The notes: generated by a model from the letters alone, not told the origin. A DNA stretch of 64,000 nt from Takakia lepidozioides (GCA_030704615.1 CM060734.1:25606001-25670000); one strand, 5' to 3'; counted from the first letter of the stretch, positions 11,706 to 22,708 are shown. Made by a program: numbers and translations.

Positions 11706-12443
11706 GTGGGTGATCATCTTACTCCCCAGCAGATTAATCGCCTGCACCAGTTTCTCCGTGACAATCTTGACATCTTTAGTAAAGGGCTTCATGACTTGGG
11801 CAGCACCACCCTTCTGGATCATGACATCGTCACGGAGGGTAAGCCTATCAAACAACATGCGTATAGGGAGAGTGTTCGTGAGCGAAAGGTCATTCAGGAA
11901 GAGATTACCAAGATGCTTGATGCTGGTGTTATCACCCCCTCCATATCCCCTTGGGCTAGTCCCATTGTCTTGGTGGGTAAGAAGGATGGCTCCACCCATT
12001 TTTGCGTTGATTTTTGGCGTTTAAATGCCATCACAAAGAAAGATGTTTACCCTTTGCCACGCATCAATGAAACGCTAGATCAACTTAATGGGGCCACTAT
12101 CTTCTCTTCCTTAGATTTAGCCTCTGGCTTTTGGCAAGTTCCTTTAACTGCTGCTGCTAAGGAGAAAACTGCCTTCACATGTAGGATGGGCCTCTTCCAA
12201 TTTGAAACCATGCCTTTTGGTCTTTGCAACGCCACTGTTACATTTCAGCGCCTTATGGATATAGTTTTAGGAAACCTTCGTTGGGAGTGTGCCTTGGTTT
12301 ACATTGATGACATCAACATTTACTCTACAACGTTTGATGCTCATCTGTTGGATTTCCAGCGGGTTGTGTGCAGACTCCGTGCAGCCGGGCTTAAGGTTAA
12401 AGCCAAGAAGTGTGATTTTGCATGGAACAACTCCATTTCTTAG
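11706..12443 (+). pseudogene. pol: Element A reverse transcriptase, N-terminal part
   Basis: The Ty3/gypsy RT fingers and palm are clear: DAGVITPSISPWASPIVLVGKKDG, FCVDFWRLNAITKKDVYPLPRI, SSLDLASGFWQVPL, FGLCNATVTFQRLMD, and the catalytic YIDDINIYS box. The frame runs out at about 12,440, and the rest of RT continues from 12,422 in a different frame. This is a single frameshift in an otherwise well-preserved domain. Confidence 0.88.
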
Positions 12444-13270
12444 GCCATCTGCTTTCTGCTGTTGGCATCAGTCCTGACCCAGCTAAGATCCAAGCTGTGT
12501 GGAACTATCTAGCCCCTCGGGATAAAACATGCGTTAAAGCCTTCTTAGGCTTGGGTTCTTACTATCGTCGCTTTATTTTTCAGTTTGCCAAATTAGCTGC
12601 TCCCCTCACTCGCTTGTTATCCAAGGATGCTCGTTTTGTATGGGGTACTGTTGAAACGTCCGCATTTGAGAAACTCAAAATTGCACTAACCTCTACTCCT
12701 GTGCTTGCCTATCCTGATTTCACCTTGTCATTTATCTTGCAAACTGATGCCAGTGATCTAGCTATCTCTGTTGTGTTGAGCCAGATTCAAGATGGTCAGG
12801 AGCATGCCATCGCCTACGCCTCTTGCCGCCTTGATAAACATGAGCGCAATTACTCTATCACTGACAAGGAAGGCTTTGCAGTTATCTTTGGAGTCAAATA
12901 TTTTAGGCAGTATTTACATGGCTGTCATTTTACCATTGAAACTGATCATCTCCCTTTAAAAGCCTTGCTTACCCCTCATGAACTCACTGACAGATTAGCC
13001 CGGTGGACTCTAATTCTGCAAGGCTATGACTTTACCATCTCCTACAAGCGTGGAAAGGATAATGTTAATGCTGATGCTTTGACTCGAGGCGAATCCAAAA
13101 TCCCTGCACCTTATACTACCTTAAATGATCTGGTCTCTCCTACTGCACGCTCTACATCACCTGTTGTGCCTATTTCCGATCCCTATGCCTTGTGTCATTT
13201 GCTGGACTATCCTTATGTTCCTCCAGATTTGCTTGACACTTGGGATCTTCTACAGTTTGATGTTGGTTGA
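12422..13270 (+). pseudogene. pol: Element A RT thumb and RNase H
   Basis: This continues the RT (HFLGHLLSAVGISPDPAKIQ, AFLGLGSYYRRF) and then RNase H (LQTDASDLAISVVLSQ, YSITDKEGFAVIFGVKYFRQYL, IETDHLPLKALL), ending with YKRGKDNVNADALTR, the standard boundary before integrase. The 282-residue frame is open after the frameshift near 12,420. Confidence 0.88.
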
Positions 13271-13472
13271 CTCTCCCCTGGTATTGGCATGAATTTTGGT
13301 CTGGTATCCTACAGATTGGTCCGGTACTTTCCCTTACCTTAGAACTGCTCATCTTGTCTTACACCTGCCTTGGTTTGTTTCCTGACCGAGGGACTGAGCT
13401 GAGCTTTACAACCTGCTTGCCTCCTCATAGGCAGCCAACTGAAAATGAAGTCAGGATTACGAAAGAAAGAGA

Positions 13473-13900
13473 ATGGGGGCTGCCACTTTCTTCTCGCCTG
13501 CACTAACTTGCTGTTGTGTGGCCATGAGTGATGTAGGCATGGATGATCCATTATACGATGCTCTTCTCCATAGGTGCAAAGCCGGCACCCACCTTAGTGG
13601 CATATCCAAGCTGCTCATGAGGCAAGTCAACTATCACTTACCCAGCCACCGGGAAAGTGAAGGGAGATTGTTTAGAGTCACTGCTTGGAAGGTACCTCTG
13701 CTGTGGAAGTCCCTTCTAGGTCCATTGTCCCTGCTTTACTAGAGTTATACCATGCTTCTACTTATGCTGGCCATTTGGGAGTTGCTAAAACTGTCAAGCG
13801 ATTACAGGAGCAGTATCACTGGAAAGGCTTAGTTAAAGATGTCTCAGCTTTCATTGCAAGATGTGCCCTGTCATGCTAAAACCATCCTACCTAGAACCGA
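13473..13900 (+). pseudogene. Element A integrase zinc-binding remnant
   Basis: Two overlapping frames give the approach to the zinc-binding module (RLFRVTAW at about 13,665, then a frame change) and the H2C2 module itself (ELYHASTYAGHLGVAKTVKRLQEQY, C-x-x-x-C in ARCALSC). The DDE catalytic core and chromodomain region are absent. About 330 bases with no retroviral domain follow before the 3' LTR. Element A therefore lost its integrase core by internal deletion. Confidence 0.75.
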
Positions 13901-14254
13901 ATCTCCCTTGCCTTTACAGCCTTTTGATCTAACTTGTTTGAATGTTGAGAACCGTCAGGTGATCTTCACCCCCCACAGCTCGGACAGCTCGCACTCAAAA
14001 CATGGCATCATCTTCTTTAGAATAGTGTTTGAATTTTGTGCTAGTTATCTGCACCATTTGTAGCACTTGGGGTTTTTCCTATGGGATGTTTTGTCCTCCA
14101 CCCAGTTTACAGGGTGAGGTTTTCTTCCCTAGGTTTTTTCATCCCTTGTGTGCCGGGTGTGTAGCTTGTTTTGGCTAGGCTTCATTTTTGTTCTCCCTGA
14201 GCTCATCACTCGCAGGAGCTCGCAGTTTCTTGTGGCCCCAACAGGCTTCACATA

Positions 14255-14597
14255 TGTGGAGCTGGGATTCCTTCTCATCTTACTTTTCGACATGGATGAA
14301 TGGAGCAGGGATGCGCTCTGGATGATTTAAGGGATGGACGAAGCCAGGATGAAGTCTGGATGAACTTACACCTTGCGCATGAGGATGAGCTGGCAACAGC
14401 TAATGGCTTTATTAGGGGTTGTCTTATTCTAACAGCTAGTTTAGGATTAGATTAGGATGGGACTGGGTGATCTGGCTTCTTTCTATGGCTGTGCTGGAAG
14501 GGCATCTGGTGGACCTATATGTAAGTGCCACACGGCACTAGGATTAGATTATAACCTAATACTATTTAAACCTCACTGCCAGGTGGTGGCTTTTTGG
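14255..14597 (+). repeat. 3' LTR of element A, truncated at its right end
   Basis: It starts with the same TGTGGAGCTGGGATTCC as the 5' LTR and matches it to GGTGGTGGCTTTTTGG, then switches abruptly to element B LTR sequence (AGCTCTAAGT). The R/U5 part is missing. Confidence 0.85.
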
Positions 14598-15000
14598 AGC
14601 TCTAAGTAAAACCATGATATTCGAAGTATCTCTGTGTAGAGTGAATGTGAGATGGAGAGAATGTGCATTATGAGAGAACATGAGATGGTGAGAATGTGTA
14701 TCATCTCAGAATAGTTCTTGTTCTGTCTTGACTACCCTCTGTTTGTATGAACCAAGAGGCCTCAGTCCTTTTGACTAAAATCTTTTATATTAAAAGACTG
14801 TAGATTGGGCTTAATCAATAAGATTAAGCAGCCTACAGGGATATGGTTTCATATGACGTTCATGGTTTAGCTATCTTTAAAACGATTACTTCGTAATCGT
14901 TTTGAAAGCATACTGTCGGACAACCTCTGTTGCATGTCTTAGGAAATGGGCAGTAGTGTCGATATTCTGTTTTGTCTAAGTCATAAACCAGCGGTTAACA
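14598..15000 (+). repeat. 5' LTR of element B, left-truncated
   Basis: It aligns with 23574-23979 and ends in the same GCGGTTAACA. The first roughly 450 bp of the LTR (U3, including the TATA box seen at about 23,497 in the 3' copy) are missing, so this copy lacks its own promoter. Confidence 0.85.
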
Positions 15001-15001
15001 T

Positions 15002-15020
15002 TTGGCGACCATACTGGGGA
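15002..15020 (+). other. Primer-binding site of element B
   Basis: TTGGCGACCATACTGGGGA follows the LTR end almost immediately. It has the position and the TTGGCG start of many plant gypsy primer-binding sites. The matching tRNA was not identified. Confidence 0.6.
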
Positions 15021-15028
15021 CTAACGAT

Positions 15029-15469
15029 ATGTTGAGTTCAAGAGTACTCAAAGAAGGATGGTTACTCAGTGATTTCTTGAAATCACGACAGAACGAGTCA
15101 ACAGAAGCAATGGAATGGAAAACCTTCCTGAAAAAATTTCATGGCTTACCAATAGCAATACAACATAAGATCTTTCTTTCAATTGCAAAAGAAGATGACA
15201 AATGGGGATTGAAGGGTGGAGTGATCAGTATTACACGAGCACCTTGGGAATGTAGAATCAGAAGTGAAGGATGGTTGTCTCGTTTACCTTTATTGATTAC
15301 TCTAATCCCAATCAGAAAAGTTTGCTACACTAGTTATATTTTCAGAGAAGGATGTTCGAATTATGAATATTGTCACACGACCATAGAAGCAGTAGAGTAC
15401 TGGATACCCAAAGACTTATTACAAGTCAGATACACTGAAAAAGATAGATGGTATTATTGTGGCCATTAA
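15029..15469 (+). CDS. Element B pre-gag ORF
   Basis: ATG at 15,029 opens about 146 codons. Its core (FLKKFHGLP, DKWGLKGGVISI, WLSRLPLLITLIPIRKV, EYWIPKDLLQVRY) is matched by the ORF at 27264-27959 of element C (FLELPDG, EWGLEKGVIKI, WLPTLVYVIALLSIKRV, KNWIPKDIPWIKL). I do not recognise the domain. Conservation of the W-L-P and WIPKD segments in two diverged elements suggests a real protein placed before gag. Its function is unknown. Confidence 0.6.
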   Translation: MLSSRVLKEGWLLSDFLKSRQNESTEAMEWKTFLKKFHGLPIAIQHKIFLSIAKEDDKWGLKGGVISITRAPWECRIRSEGWLSRLPLLITLIPIRKVCYTSYIFREGCSNYEYCHTTIEAVEYWIPKDLLQVRYTEKDRWYYCGH

Positions 15470-15819
15470 AAGTTTGGTGATCAATCAGTAAAAAGGAAAA
15501 TTAAGTCGTAATACGGATTCTGGCAAGATAGGATAAATCTTGAAGAAAGGGTTGAGACCACTATAATTTTTCTTTACTGACATACCAAGACTGTTTAAAG
15601 GGTGCCAAAAAGGAATTCTGCATATGATGTGGGAATGAATGAGGAAATTAAAGAAAAAACTAAACAAGATAGAACTGAATGAATAGAGTCAAGAAAGATC
15701 TGAAGGACCCTCTACAGTAACAAGCCCAAATCGAGGTTTTGCTGAAATATTAGAAGAAAGATTTGAGAACATTTTGAGTGAAGAAGGTGAAAGAAGTGAA
15801 AGCACTATCTAGAAAAGAT

Positions 15820-16899
15820 AACCAGAACTGCACTCAAAGCTTTTAAAGATTCATTGAGCTTAGTAGGGACAGCAGCTGGAAGACGGCTATCATTGGGACA
15901 AGGACCTCCTAGCTTTGAATCACTGTTTGGAAGACAAAAACCAACACCACCACAACCAGTAGCAACGGGACCATCCCAGTTTGGACAACCAGTTGCACCA
16001 GCTGCACCGATGGCTTTAGCAGCAAGCAAAACTAGACCACCGTTTCCTTTATATGATGGGAAATCTGATCCAGATATCCATCTGAATCAATTTGAAAACA
16101 TGTGCACCATTTACAATGAAGCAACAGACCAAGAGAAGATCTGACTATTTCCTTGTTCAATGGCTCGGAAAGGCATTGAATGGTTGGCAACTTTCCCAGC
16201 CAATCACTTTGCAAATTGGGCGGATATGAGAGCCGCGTTTCAAGAAAGATATAGATCCAACAAATCCACATATAAAATCTTCACAGGACTATAGAACCTG
16301 AGACAAAAAAGAAAGAATTAGTAGTTGACTACCTAGAGAGAATGAAGTCTCTGATCAGGAAGCTACCTCAAGCACCAGGGAATGATTTGCAAAAATCATG
16401 GTTCATCAATGGACTTCGTCGTGAATACGTAACCATGGTTACAGTCATGCCTAACAACACTTTGGCTGAAGCAGTAGGGACTGCAAAGAAGTTGGAATTG
16501 GGATTCCATCAGAGCAGAAGCAAAGATTCCAAGGATCCCTTGGAAGAAGAAGACTCTGATGATGAAGAAAACCCCAAGCAAAAGAAGAAAGAAGTGATTG
16601 ACAAAATCACTTTGGATCTAAAGATAGCAGAGGCTATCAAGAATTTTAAAGATGAAGGGCCACGAAAGGCAACATGGTGTCACAAATGCGGGACTGCAGG
16701 ACACCTGGCAACGGAATGCCACATGAAAAACAAATATTGTGATATTTGTCATATGAACAATCATAATACCAGCCATTGTATTTACAACCAATGGGCCAAG
16801 AAGAGTGGGTACACACTAGAAGTGGGGGTACACCAAGTCCAAATCCGACGGGGAGGATCCGACGGTCCAAGACGATACAATATGGGTAATCGTTATTAG
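15820..16899 (+). pseudogene. gag: Element B Gag with two zinc knuckles
   Basis: Positions 15854-16141 encode the start of the capsid domain (PPFPLYDGKSDPDIHLNQFENMC), then a stop. The domain continues in other frames (ARKGIEWLATFPANHFANW) and from 16,342 (MKSLIRKLPQAPGNDLQKSW, FINGLRREYVTMV). Two CCHC knuckles follow at about 16,678-16,780 (CHKCGTAGHLATEC and CDICHMNNHNTSHC). A Lys/Glu/Asp-rich stretch precedes them. A stop and a frameshift make this a pseudogene. Confidence 0.85.
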
Positions 16900-16909
16900 A
16901 GGCCACGAG

Positions 16910-17905
16910 ATGAATATCCACCAAGGGATAGGGAACATCAACCCAGAAACAAAGAAAGCACGAGGTGCCACTATTGCAAGAAAGAGGGACACTGAATGCC
17001 AGTTGCGAATCAAGCATGAGGCAGAAGTGGGAAATATGGAAACCGGACCAAGTGTAGCCGTAAGTGTGGTAACCCCTGTAGTGGATACCCTTGCGGTAAC
17101 CCGAATTCAGGCCAAGAAACAGAAACCTCTAGATAAGGAGATCGAGGAAGAACGGAAACGATATCCAGAAAGTGCAGCATGGCCGGAGGAAAAGAGCTTA
17201 CACCAGGAAGTAAGTAAAGCCATAGCTCAAATGCAAGAAGGAACCCATATACCTTCTGGAGAGCCAACTCCAGATAAGCAAATTAGACCAACGGTGAAGA
17301 CCATGAATACAACCACGGAAACAGAATTGGGCGAAGTAATCTGCCAGACCAAGACCCAAATTACCATTGGACAATTATTAAAAATTGCTCCACACTGCAA
17401 GAAAACTTTATTTCGGGCAATCGAGGCATTGACCCCCACACCAAAACAAAAACCAACACCAGAGGTTTACGCGATTAAACCCACAACTATACGACAAACT
17501 CCAGATTACGACAAAGCAATACCCGTAATAAAAGTACGTATTGGACGGAAGATGGTAACGAATGTACTCATCGATGGAGGATCCGGAGTGAATATCATGA
17601 CAGAAAAGATGAAGAAGTCACTAGGATTGGGGCACATGGAACCTGCTCCATTCACGGTACGAATGGCTGATCAACGAAAAGTGCAGCCATTGGGGATCAT
17701 CAGACGACTTGCAATGGAAGTAATAGGACTGGTATACGAAATATCAGTAACCATTCTCAGAATGGAGGATGTGGCAGAAGGATATTCGCCCAATCACACC
17801 ACGATTGAGGAAGTCAGACTCTCACAATCCAAAAAGGAGCAGAACAAGTCACCATCACTACGAAGCAACGAGGTACCATTCCACGAGAGAAATGACCTTG
17901 CATAG
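16910..17905 (+). CDS. Element B protease region
   Basis: The open frame of 331 codons carries an acidic linker and a retropepsin-like domain: IPVIKVRIGRKMVTNVLIDG, with the active-site D-G-G-S-G, then GVNIMTEKMKKSLGL and PFTVRMADQRKVQPLG. The D-G-G variant is common in plant Tat/Athila-type elements. Element C has the same motif in its protease at 24631-24894. Confidence 0.8.
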   Translation: MNIHQGIGNINPETKKARGATIARKRDTECQLRIKHEAEVGNMETGPSVAVSVVTPVVDTLAVTRIQAKKQKPLDKEIEEERKRYPESAAWPEEKSLHQEVSKAIAQMQEGTHIPSGEPTPDKQIRPTVKTMNTTTETELGEVICQTKTQITIGQLLKIAPHCKKTLFRAIEALTPTPKQKPTPEVYAIKPTTIRQTPDYDKAIPVIKVRIGRKMVTNVLIDGGSGVNIMTEKMKKSLGLGHMEPAPFTVRMADQRKVQPLGIIRRLAMEVIGLVYEISVTILRMEDVAEGYSPNHTTIEEVRLSQSKKEQNKSPSLRSNEVPFHERNDLA

Positions 17906-18916
17906 TGGAAGAATATGATTGGTCTAGTGGACTGTCGGATGAAGAAGAAGCCACAGTATACGCAGCACATCCGCAGTTGGAACCTATTGGACAACTGGTG
18001 GTCAAGCATACCACAACAGTAGGATGTCACATGGTGAACACCCAAGGAGAACCAAATACTTCGAGAACTGAAGATCCAGAGGAAGAAGCGATGGACACAC
18101 CTCAACACCCGGCCCGTTTCTATCAAGAAAGGGAAGAAGACATTCAAATCAGTGAAGTACCTGCCACAATTGCAACCATCGGACAAGAGATTGCAGGATG
18201 GACAGTAACGGAAAAAACTCAATTGATTCAAGTGAATCTGGGAACAGTGGGAGAACCACAGATAATACGAGTAAGTGCAGAACTTGAAGAATCATTTCTA
18301 CAAGAAGCTACTGCATTATTCACTGAATACAAGGATGTATTTGCTTGGAACTACAAAGATTTGAAGGGTATACCTTCTAATATCTGTCAGCACCGAATTG
18401 AATTGTAAGTTGACACAAAACCAATTTCGTCAGAACCGTTACAGAATGAACCCCAACTATGCAGCTAAAGTTTGGGAAGAAATCAAGAAGTTACTGGATG
18501 CAGGATTCATATACCCAGTAGAGACACCACAATGGTTATCACCCATTGTGATAGTACCCAAGAAAAATGAAAAACTGCGAGTGTGTGTGGACTACCGCAA
18601 GTTAAACGCAGGAACCAAGGAAGACCCCTTTCCACTACCTTTTACTGAAATAGTGTTGGACACAGTGGCTGGACATGAGATGTACTCATTCATGGATGGG
18701 TTTAGTGGGTACAACCAGGTGCAGATGGCAGAAGAAGACCGAGAAAAAACCACATTCATCACTGAATGGGGAGCCTATGCATTTGGACTTTGCAATGCAC
18801 CAGCCACATTTCAACGAGCAGTATCCGAAATATTCAAGAACTATCTCAACGAATTTATGCAGGTATTTTTGGATGATTTTAGTGTCTTCGGACAGAAATC
18901 CAAACATTTGGCATAG
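17905..18916 (+). pseudogene. pol: Element B reverse transcriptase
   Basis: Positions 17905-18408 give the acidic pre-RT linker (RFYQEREEDIQ, IAGWTVTEKTQLIQVNLG) and the start of RT (EYKDVFAWNYKDLKGIP). Positions 18398-18916 continue in a shifted frame: LLDAGFIYPVETPQWLSPIV, LRVCVDYRKLNAGTKEDPFPLP, FMDGFSGYNQVQM, FGLCNAPATFQRA, and the catalytic VFLDDFSVFG. A stop at 18,914 interrupts the domain. Confidence 0.88.
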
Positions 18917-18985
18917 TTAAAACTTTGCCTACAAGCCTGCAGAAACAATGGAGTAAGTCTCAACCCGGAAAAATGTACATTTTGT

Positions 18986-19700
18986 GTGAATTCAGGATTA
19001 TTATTGGGACACATTGTGTGCCAACATGGAATTCTGGTAGATCCAAAGAAAGTGGAGGTTATCCAGAAAATACCACCACCAAAAAATCCCAAGAAACTCA
19101 AGAGATTTCTGGGACAAACGAGCTATTACATAAGGTACATGGACAAATATGCTCACAGAGCGGCATCAGTCTATAGACTGCTGAAGCAAGATGCCGAATA
19201 CCGATGGTCTCCAGATTGCCAGGGATCATTTGATTCACTAAAAAAGGGCACTCACAGCACACCAATTCTGATAAATCCAAGATGGGATTTAACCATTCAT
19301 GTACACAGTGATGCTCAGGCATTGCCTTGGAGCGGTTCTAGCTCAAATGTGACAGGCACAATAGATTCACCAATCTATTATGCAAGCAGATTGTTACTAG
19401 CAGCAGAAAAGAACTATAGCACCACAGAAAGAGAAGCATTGGCATTGATTTATGCTGTTCAAAAATTTCGGCATTATTTACTTGGCAATCGCTTTAAGTT
19501 TATTGTTGATCATCAGGCTCTAGTTCATTAGCAAATCGACCACTAGCTAGTGGCAGGGTTGCTCGATGGTTATTACTTCTTCATGAGTATGACTTTGAAG
19601 TTGTTCATAAACCGGGGAGATTACATGTTTACAGCACATCATCTGTCAAGGATTACGACAGGAGAAACAGCCACGGGGGGTAGAGGATCACTTCCCGACG
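18986..19700 (+). pseudogene. pol: Element B RT thumb and RNase H
   Basis: LLGHIVCQHGILVDPKKVEVIQ and KRFLGQTSYYIRYMDKYAHR belong to the RT thumb. RNase H follows with degraded first catalytic region (HVHSDAQALP), STTEREALALIYAVQKFRHYL and FIVDHQALVH. A stop at 19,529 is followed in frame by VARWLLLLHEYDFEVVHKPGRLH, the usual RNase H end. The indels and the stop mark it as inactive. Confidence 0.85.
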
Positions 19701-19754
19701 CATTTCTGTTTGTTGTTCAACCAGAAGCACCAGATGAAGAGACAGATCCTATAA

Positions 19755-20360
19755 ATGCTGGGAATGTTTCAAGGAGACTATGACCTTCCAGATGCTCTCA
19801 AACTCATGGACGACACTGATGAAGAAGAGGATCATCCGATGAAGATGAACCTCTTGACGAAAGGACTTATTATTATTGAAGAAGGGCAGATCCAGAAGAA
19901 GAAGATGACAAGGAAAACGAAGAAACAAACCAATAAGAATTGGGCCAATATCAGTATTGGAGCTTATACAGTCACCAACCAAGAATCAGAAGATATTCAG
20001 GATCAAGATCAAGATGATTGGCAATGGCCAATCAAATACTATCTGAACACAGGGAAATTTCCTGAAGATTACACCAAGATGACAGAGAGGAAGCTTTCAA
20101 TGAAAAGCAAGCCATACACAGTAATCAAGGAGGAATTATGTACAAAGAGGAATGACTCCATAATGAGAAAGATGTGTAAACAAAGACCAAGCCAAACAGT
20201 AATTAATGCAAGAACTACACAAAGGATTGCAGGAGGACACTTTAGTTCGGACCTGACAGCAAAGAAAATATTACTACAGGCTACTGGTGGCCTACTGTAT
20301 TTGGAGATACTAATGAACACTGTCAACAGTGTGATGTCTGCCAGAGGATGGGACCAGTAG
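19755..20360 (+). pseudogene. Element B RNase H/integrase spacer and zinc-finger approach
   Basis: This acidic, Lys-rich 201-codon frame ends before integrase. Its WQWPIKYYLNTGKFPEDYTKM part matches the segment that usually precedes the integrase zinc finger in plant gypsy elements. The finger itself is read in another frame (TGYWWPTVFGDTNEHCQQCDVCQRMG). Confidence 0.55.
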
Positions 20361-21366
20361 AACGAACGGGGAAAGGGACTTTGCACCCAATACTACCAAC
20401 AGAACCATTTCAGCGTTGGGGGCTAGACTTCGTGGGACCCATTAAACCTCTAGCAAGGTACACACAAAACCAATAATCCTCACAGCCACTGACTACACTA
20501 CCAATGGGTAGAGGCCAAGGCACTAAGAGACAACTCTGCCAGATCGACAGCCAAATTCTTATATGAAAAAATCATCACACGATTTGGTTGCCCACTGGAA
20601 TTCGTCAGTGATCAAGGATCACATTTTAAAATGATGCCATAAAATGCTTGACAGAGGAGTTCATGATCGTACATCACAAGAGTAATGCTTACTATCCCCA
20701 AGAAACGGCCAGGCCGAATCTACCAAAAATATTATGCACTATCTTAACCAAGATAATAAATGCCAATCGTACAGATTGGGACACCAAATTGAACACAACA
20801 CTATGGGCATTCAGGACATCATACAAGGTGACCACAAAGCATACACCATTTCAACTGGTGTATGGAGCAGAGGCACTATTACCCATTGAATGTATGATAC
20901 CCACACCACGAACCGGAACTCATGAACGATGGGGTTTAGAAGAATCCTTACGAGTCAGGGAATATGAGTTATTCCATTTGGAAGAAGTTCGAAGCAATGC
21001 CGCAGATAACATGGCACGGATTCAGGAACAACGAAGGAAAAGAATATCTGAAGGGAAAGAGAAATCTTTCCAGGACGGGACATTGTTTTGTGGTTACCTA
21101 AAATCAAGAAGATCAAATTGGGTGGAAAATTGAAAATGCCATGGATGGGACCATTTCAAATCAAAAAAGTACATGACAATGGAACTGTTGATTTGCAGAC
21201 CTTGGAACAAGAATTCGTGGGACAAATTAATATTAACAAGTTAAAAGGCTACCAGGGAATACATGACAAAGCCCTTATACATGATTTATACGCCAACGAG
21301 GAAGATCAAACTGAAGATGAGGAGCACGAAACCACCAATGCCTACTACATCATCACGACATGGTGA
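20270..21366 (+). pseudogene. pol: Element B integrase
   Basis: The zinc-binding end (CQQCDVCQRMGPVERTGKG) and the core start (EPFQRWGLDFVGPIKPL, first catalytic Asp in LDFVGP) are followed by a stop. The core continues (RFGCPLEFVSDQGSHF with the second Asp) through a frameshift to 20648-21133 (TDWDTKLNTTLWAFRTSYKVTTKHTPFQLVYGAEALLPIE). The C-terminal segment in 21088-21366 has KMPWMGPFQIKKVHDNGTVDL. At least three breaks make it inactive. Confidence 0.85.
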
Positions 21367-21486
21367 ATCAGCATGTACTAAGATAGGTGGCAACACGAAT
21401 TCAGGGCACCACGACGGCTGACCACCATTCATCTGGAGGACAACATTACCACCCGTATACCGTATGGTGAACCGTGGCCAACACAA

Positions 21487-21726
21487 ATGCCCTACAGAAC
21501 CGTGAACGAATACGAAGCAGCCAACGAGTCACTGCTTGTGTTAAACTCCGAGATGTACGCTCAAGATCACCCCACCGACCAAAGTAATCATACACCACTA
21601 CCCTTCAATCATAACACGGAGGCAGAACGACGGCGCAATCCAACGGATTGCCAAAAGACGGCAGATGATAAGGGCAAAGCCATTAAAAACCAAGCTGCAA
21701 GTACTGCGCCACGCCCGCCCATCTAA
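21487..21726 (+). CDS. Small ORF after integrase, element B
   Basis: A 79-codon ATG frame of Asn/Thr/Glu-rich, low-complexity character. No domain is recognised. It may be the N-terminal part of the larger downstream ORF, separated by a stop, or chance. Confidence 0.25.
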   Translation: MPYRTVNEYEAANESLLVLNSEMYAQDHPTDQSNHTPLPFNHNTEAERRRNPTDCQKTADDKGKAIKNQAASTAPRPPI

Positions 21727-21749
21727 AAACAGACCACGTACCAAAGTGG

Positions 21750-22661
21750 ATGAACACAGCTCAGAGGGATGAACATAAACTGACCGAAACTGGACAATCA
21801 TCAACGACCATCAGTTTTAACCAAAACAAATCACGAAGAAAAAACCAACGGAAGAAAATCAAGCACAAAAGGGATGAAGTTTTCTCAAAACCGTTACCAG
21901 AGGCTAAATGCTTCTTGGTAAGCCTGGGCCCAACAATTAAAGCTAACTACGCTTTAAACCTAGGCAACCATCAGGACAGAATTACCTCCACGAGAACCTC
22001 GAGAGAAGTTAGAGGAGAAACCTACAGAGAGGAACCCCTACTTAAACCCAGGAGCGAACTCCTCACCTTCTCTTCCGCAAACTGGAAATTGCTGTGTACA
22101 CAACTTCCAGTGTGCTTCATACTGCTCGTGATACAGGAATTGGTACTCCAATTCCTTACAGCAACCGCGAGACTAAGAGCAGTGGATGATTTCCAAATCA
22201 TGCCATGCAAGCAGGATGGGGAGTGGTTAAAGTATTCAGAGGAATACTTTAAAATGATGGTAGTACCGGCCCACCAAATCCCAGAAATACTGCAGAAGGT
22301 TTTCAAAACCTTAACCCCCTGCAGATCATTGGGTCAATTGCATCTGCTCAATCAAACTCTTATTCCTCTGAGATATAGGATGAGGCCACTGGCTAATGAG
22401 GAGACATGGTCAGGGGCAGAATTGGTTGAATTCTGGCGCCAGACTCTGGAATACAAGGAGCTGGTAGCTTACATGTGGGCAGTGGGACAATTGAAGATTA
22501 ACCCTACTCCGGCAGTAACCATTGTGATGGGATGTCCAAGTTTTTATATTGGCAGTTACTTGTACCAAATGTTCGTGACAATGAGGGGAAGCTGGCAACG
22601 CTATGAAAGTATTGAAAAAGATACTCACTGGGAATTACCCAAATTCCAGCCACCAGAATGA
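21750..22661 (+). CDS. Element B ORF3: intact 303-aa ORF between integrase and 3' LTR
   Basis: ATG at 21,750 opens an uninterrupted 303-codon frame although the pol genes around it are broken. The N-terminus is very basic (NKSRRKNQRKKIKHKRDE). A hydrophobic stretch (LLCTQLPVCFILLVIQELVLQF) lies at about residue 112, and a second, weaker one (VTIVMGCPSFYIGSYLYQMFV) at about 265. The middle is Trp/Glu-rich. I recognise no family. This is the slot of env-like ORFs in plant Athila/Tat elements, but I see no clear signal peptide or glycoprotein layout, so env is only one possibility. An accessory or captured host gene is another. Confidence 0.6.
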   Translation: MNTAQRDEHKLTETGQSSTTISFNQNKSRRKNQRKKIKHKRDEVFSKPLPEAKCFLVSLGPTIKANYALNLGNHQDRITSTRTSREVRGETYREEPLLKPRSELLTFSSANWKLLCTQLPVCFILLVIQELVLQFLTATARLRAVDDFQIMPCKQDGEWLKYSEEYFKMMVVPAHQIPEILQKVFKTLTPCRSLGQLHLLNQTLIPLRYRMRPLANEETWSGAELVEFWRQTLEYKELVAYMWAVGQLKINPTPAVTIVMGCPSFYIGSYLYQMFVTMRGSWQRYESIEKDTHWELPKFQPPE

Positions 22662-22708
22662 GTCACACGCACTTCAGCATATATGAATAGGCCACTGTAT
22701 GCTGAAGC

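Larger units (their letters stand above)
7752..14597 (+). mobile_element. Ty3/gypsy LTR retrotransposon A
   Basis: The element has LTRs matching at 7752-8098 and 14255-14597. Between them lie a pre-gag ORF, gag with a CCHC knuckle, protease plus dUTPase-like domain, reverse transcriptase, RNase H and only the zinc-binding part of integrase. The integrase core is missing between about 13,900 and 14,250, and there is one frame break in RT near 12,420, so A is not autonomous. Its left end lies 345 bp upstream of the putative DLST start codon. Its right LTR is cut at 14,597, where element B sequence begins. Confidence 0.88.
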
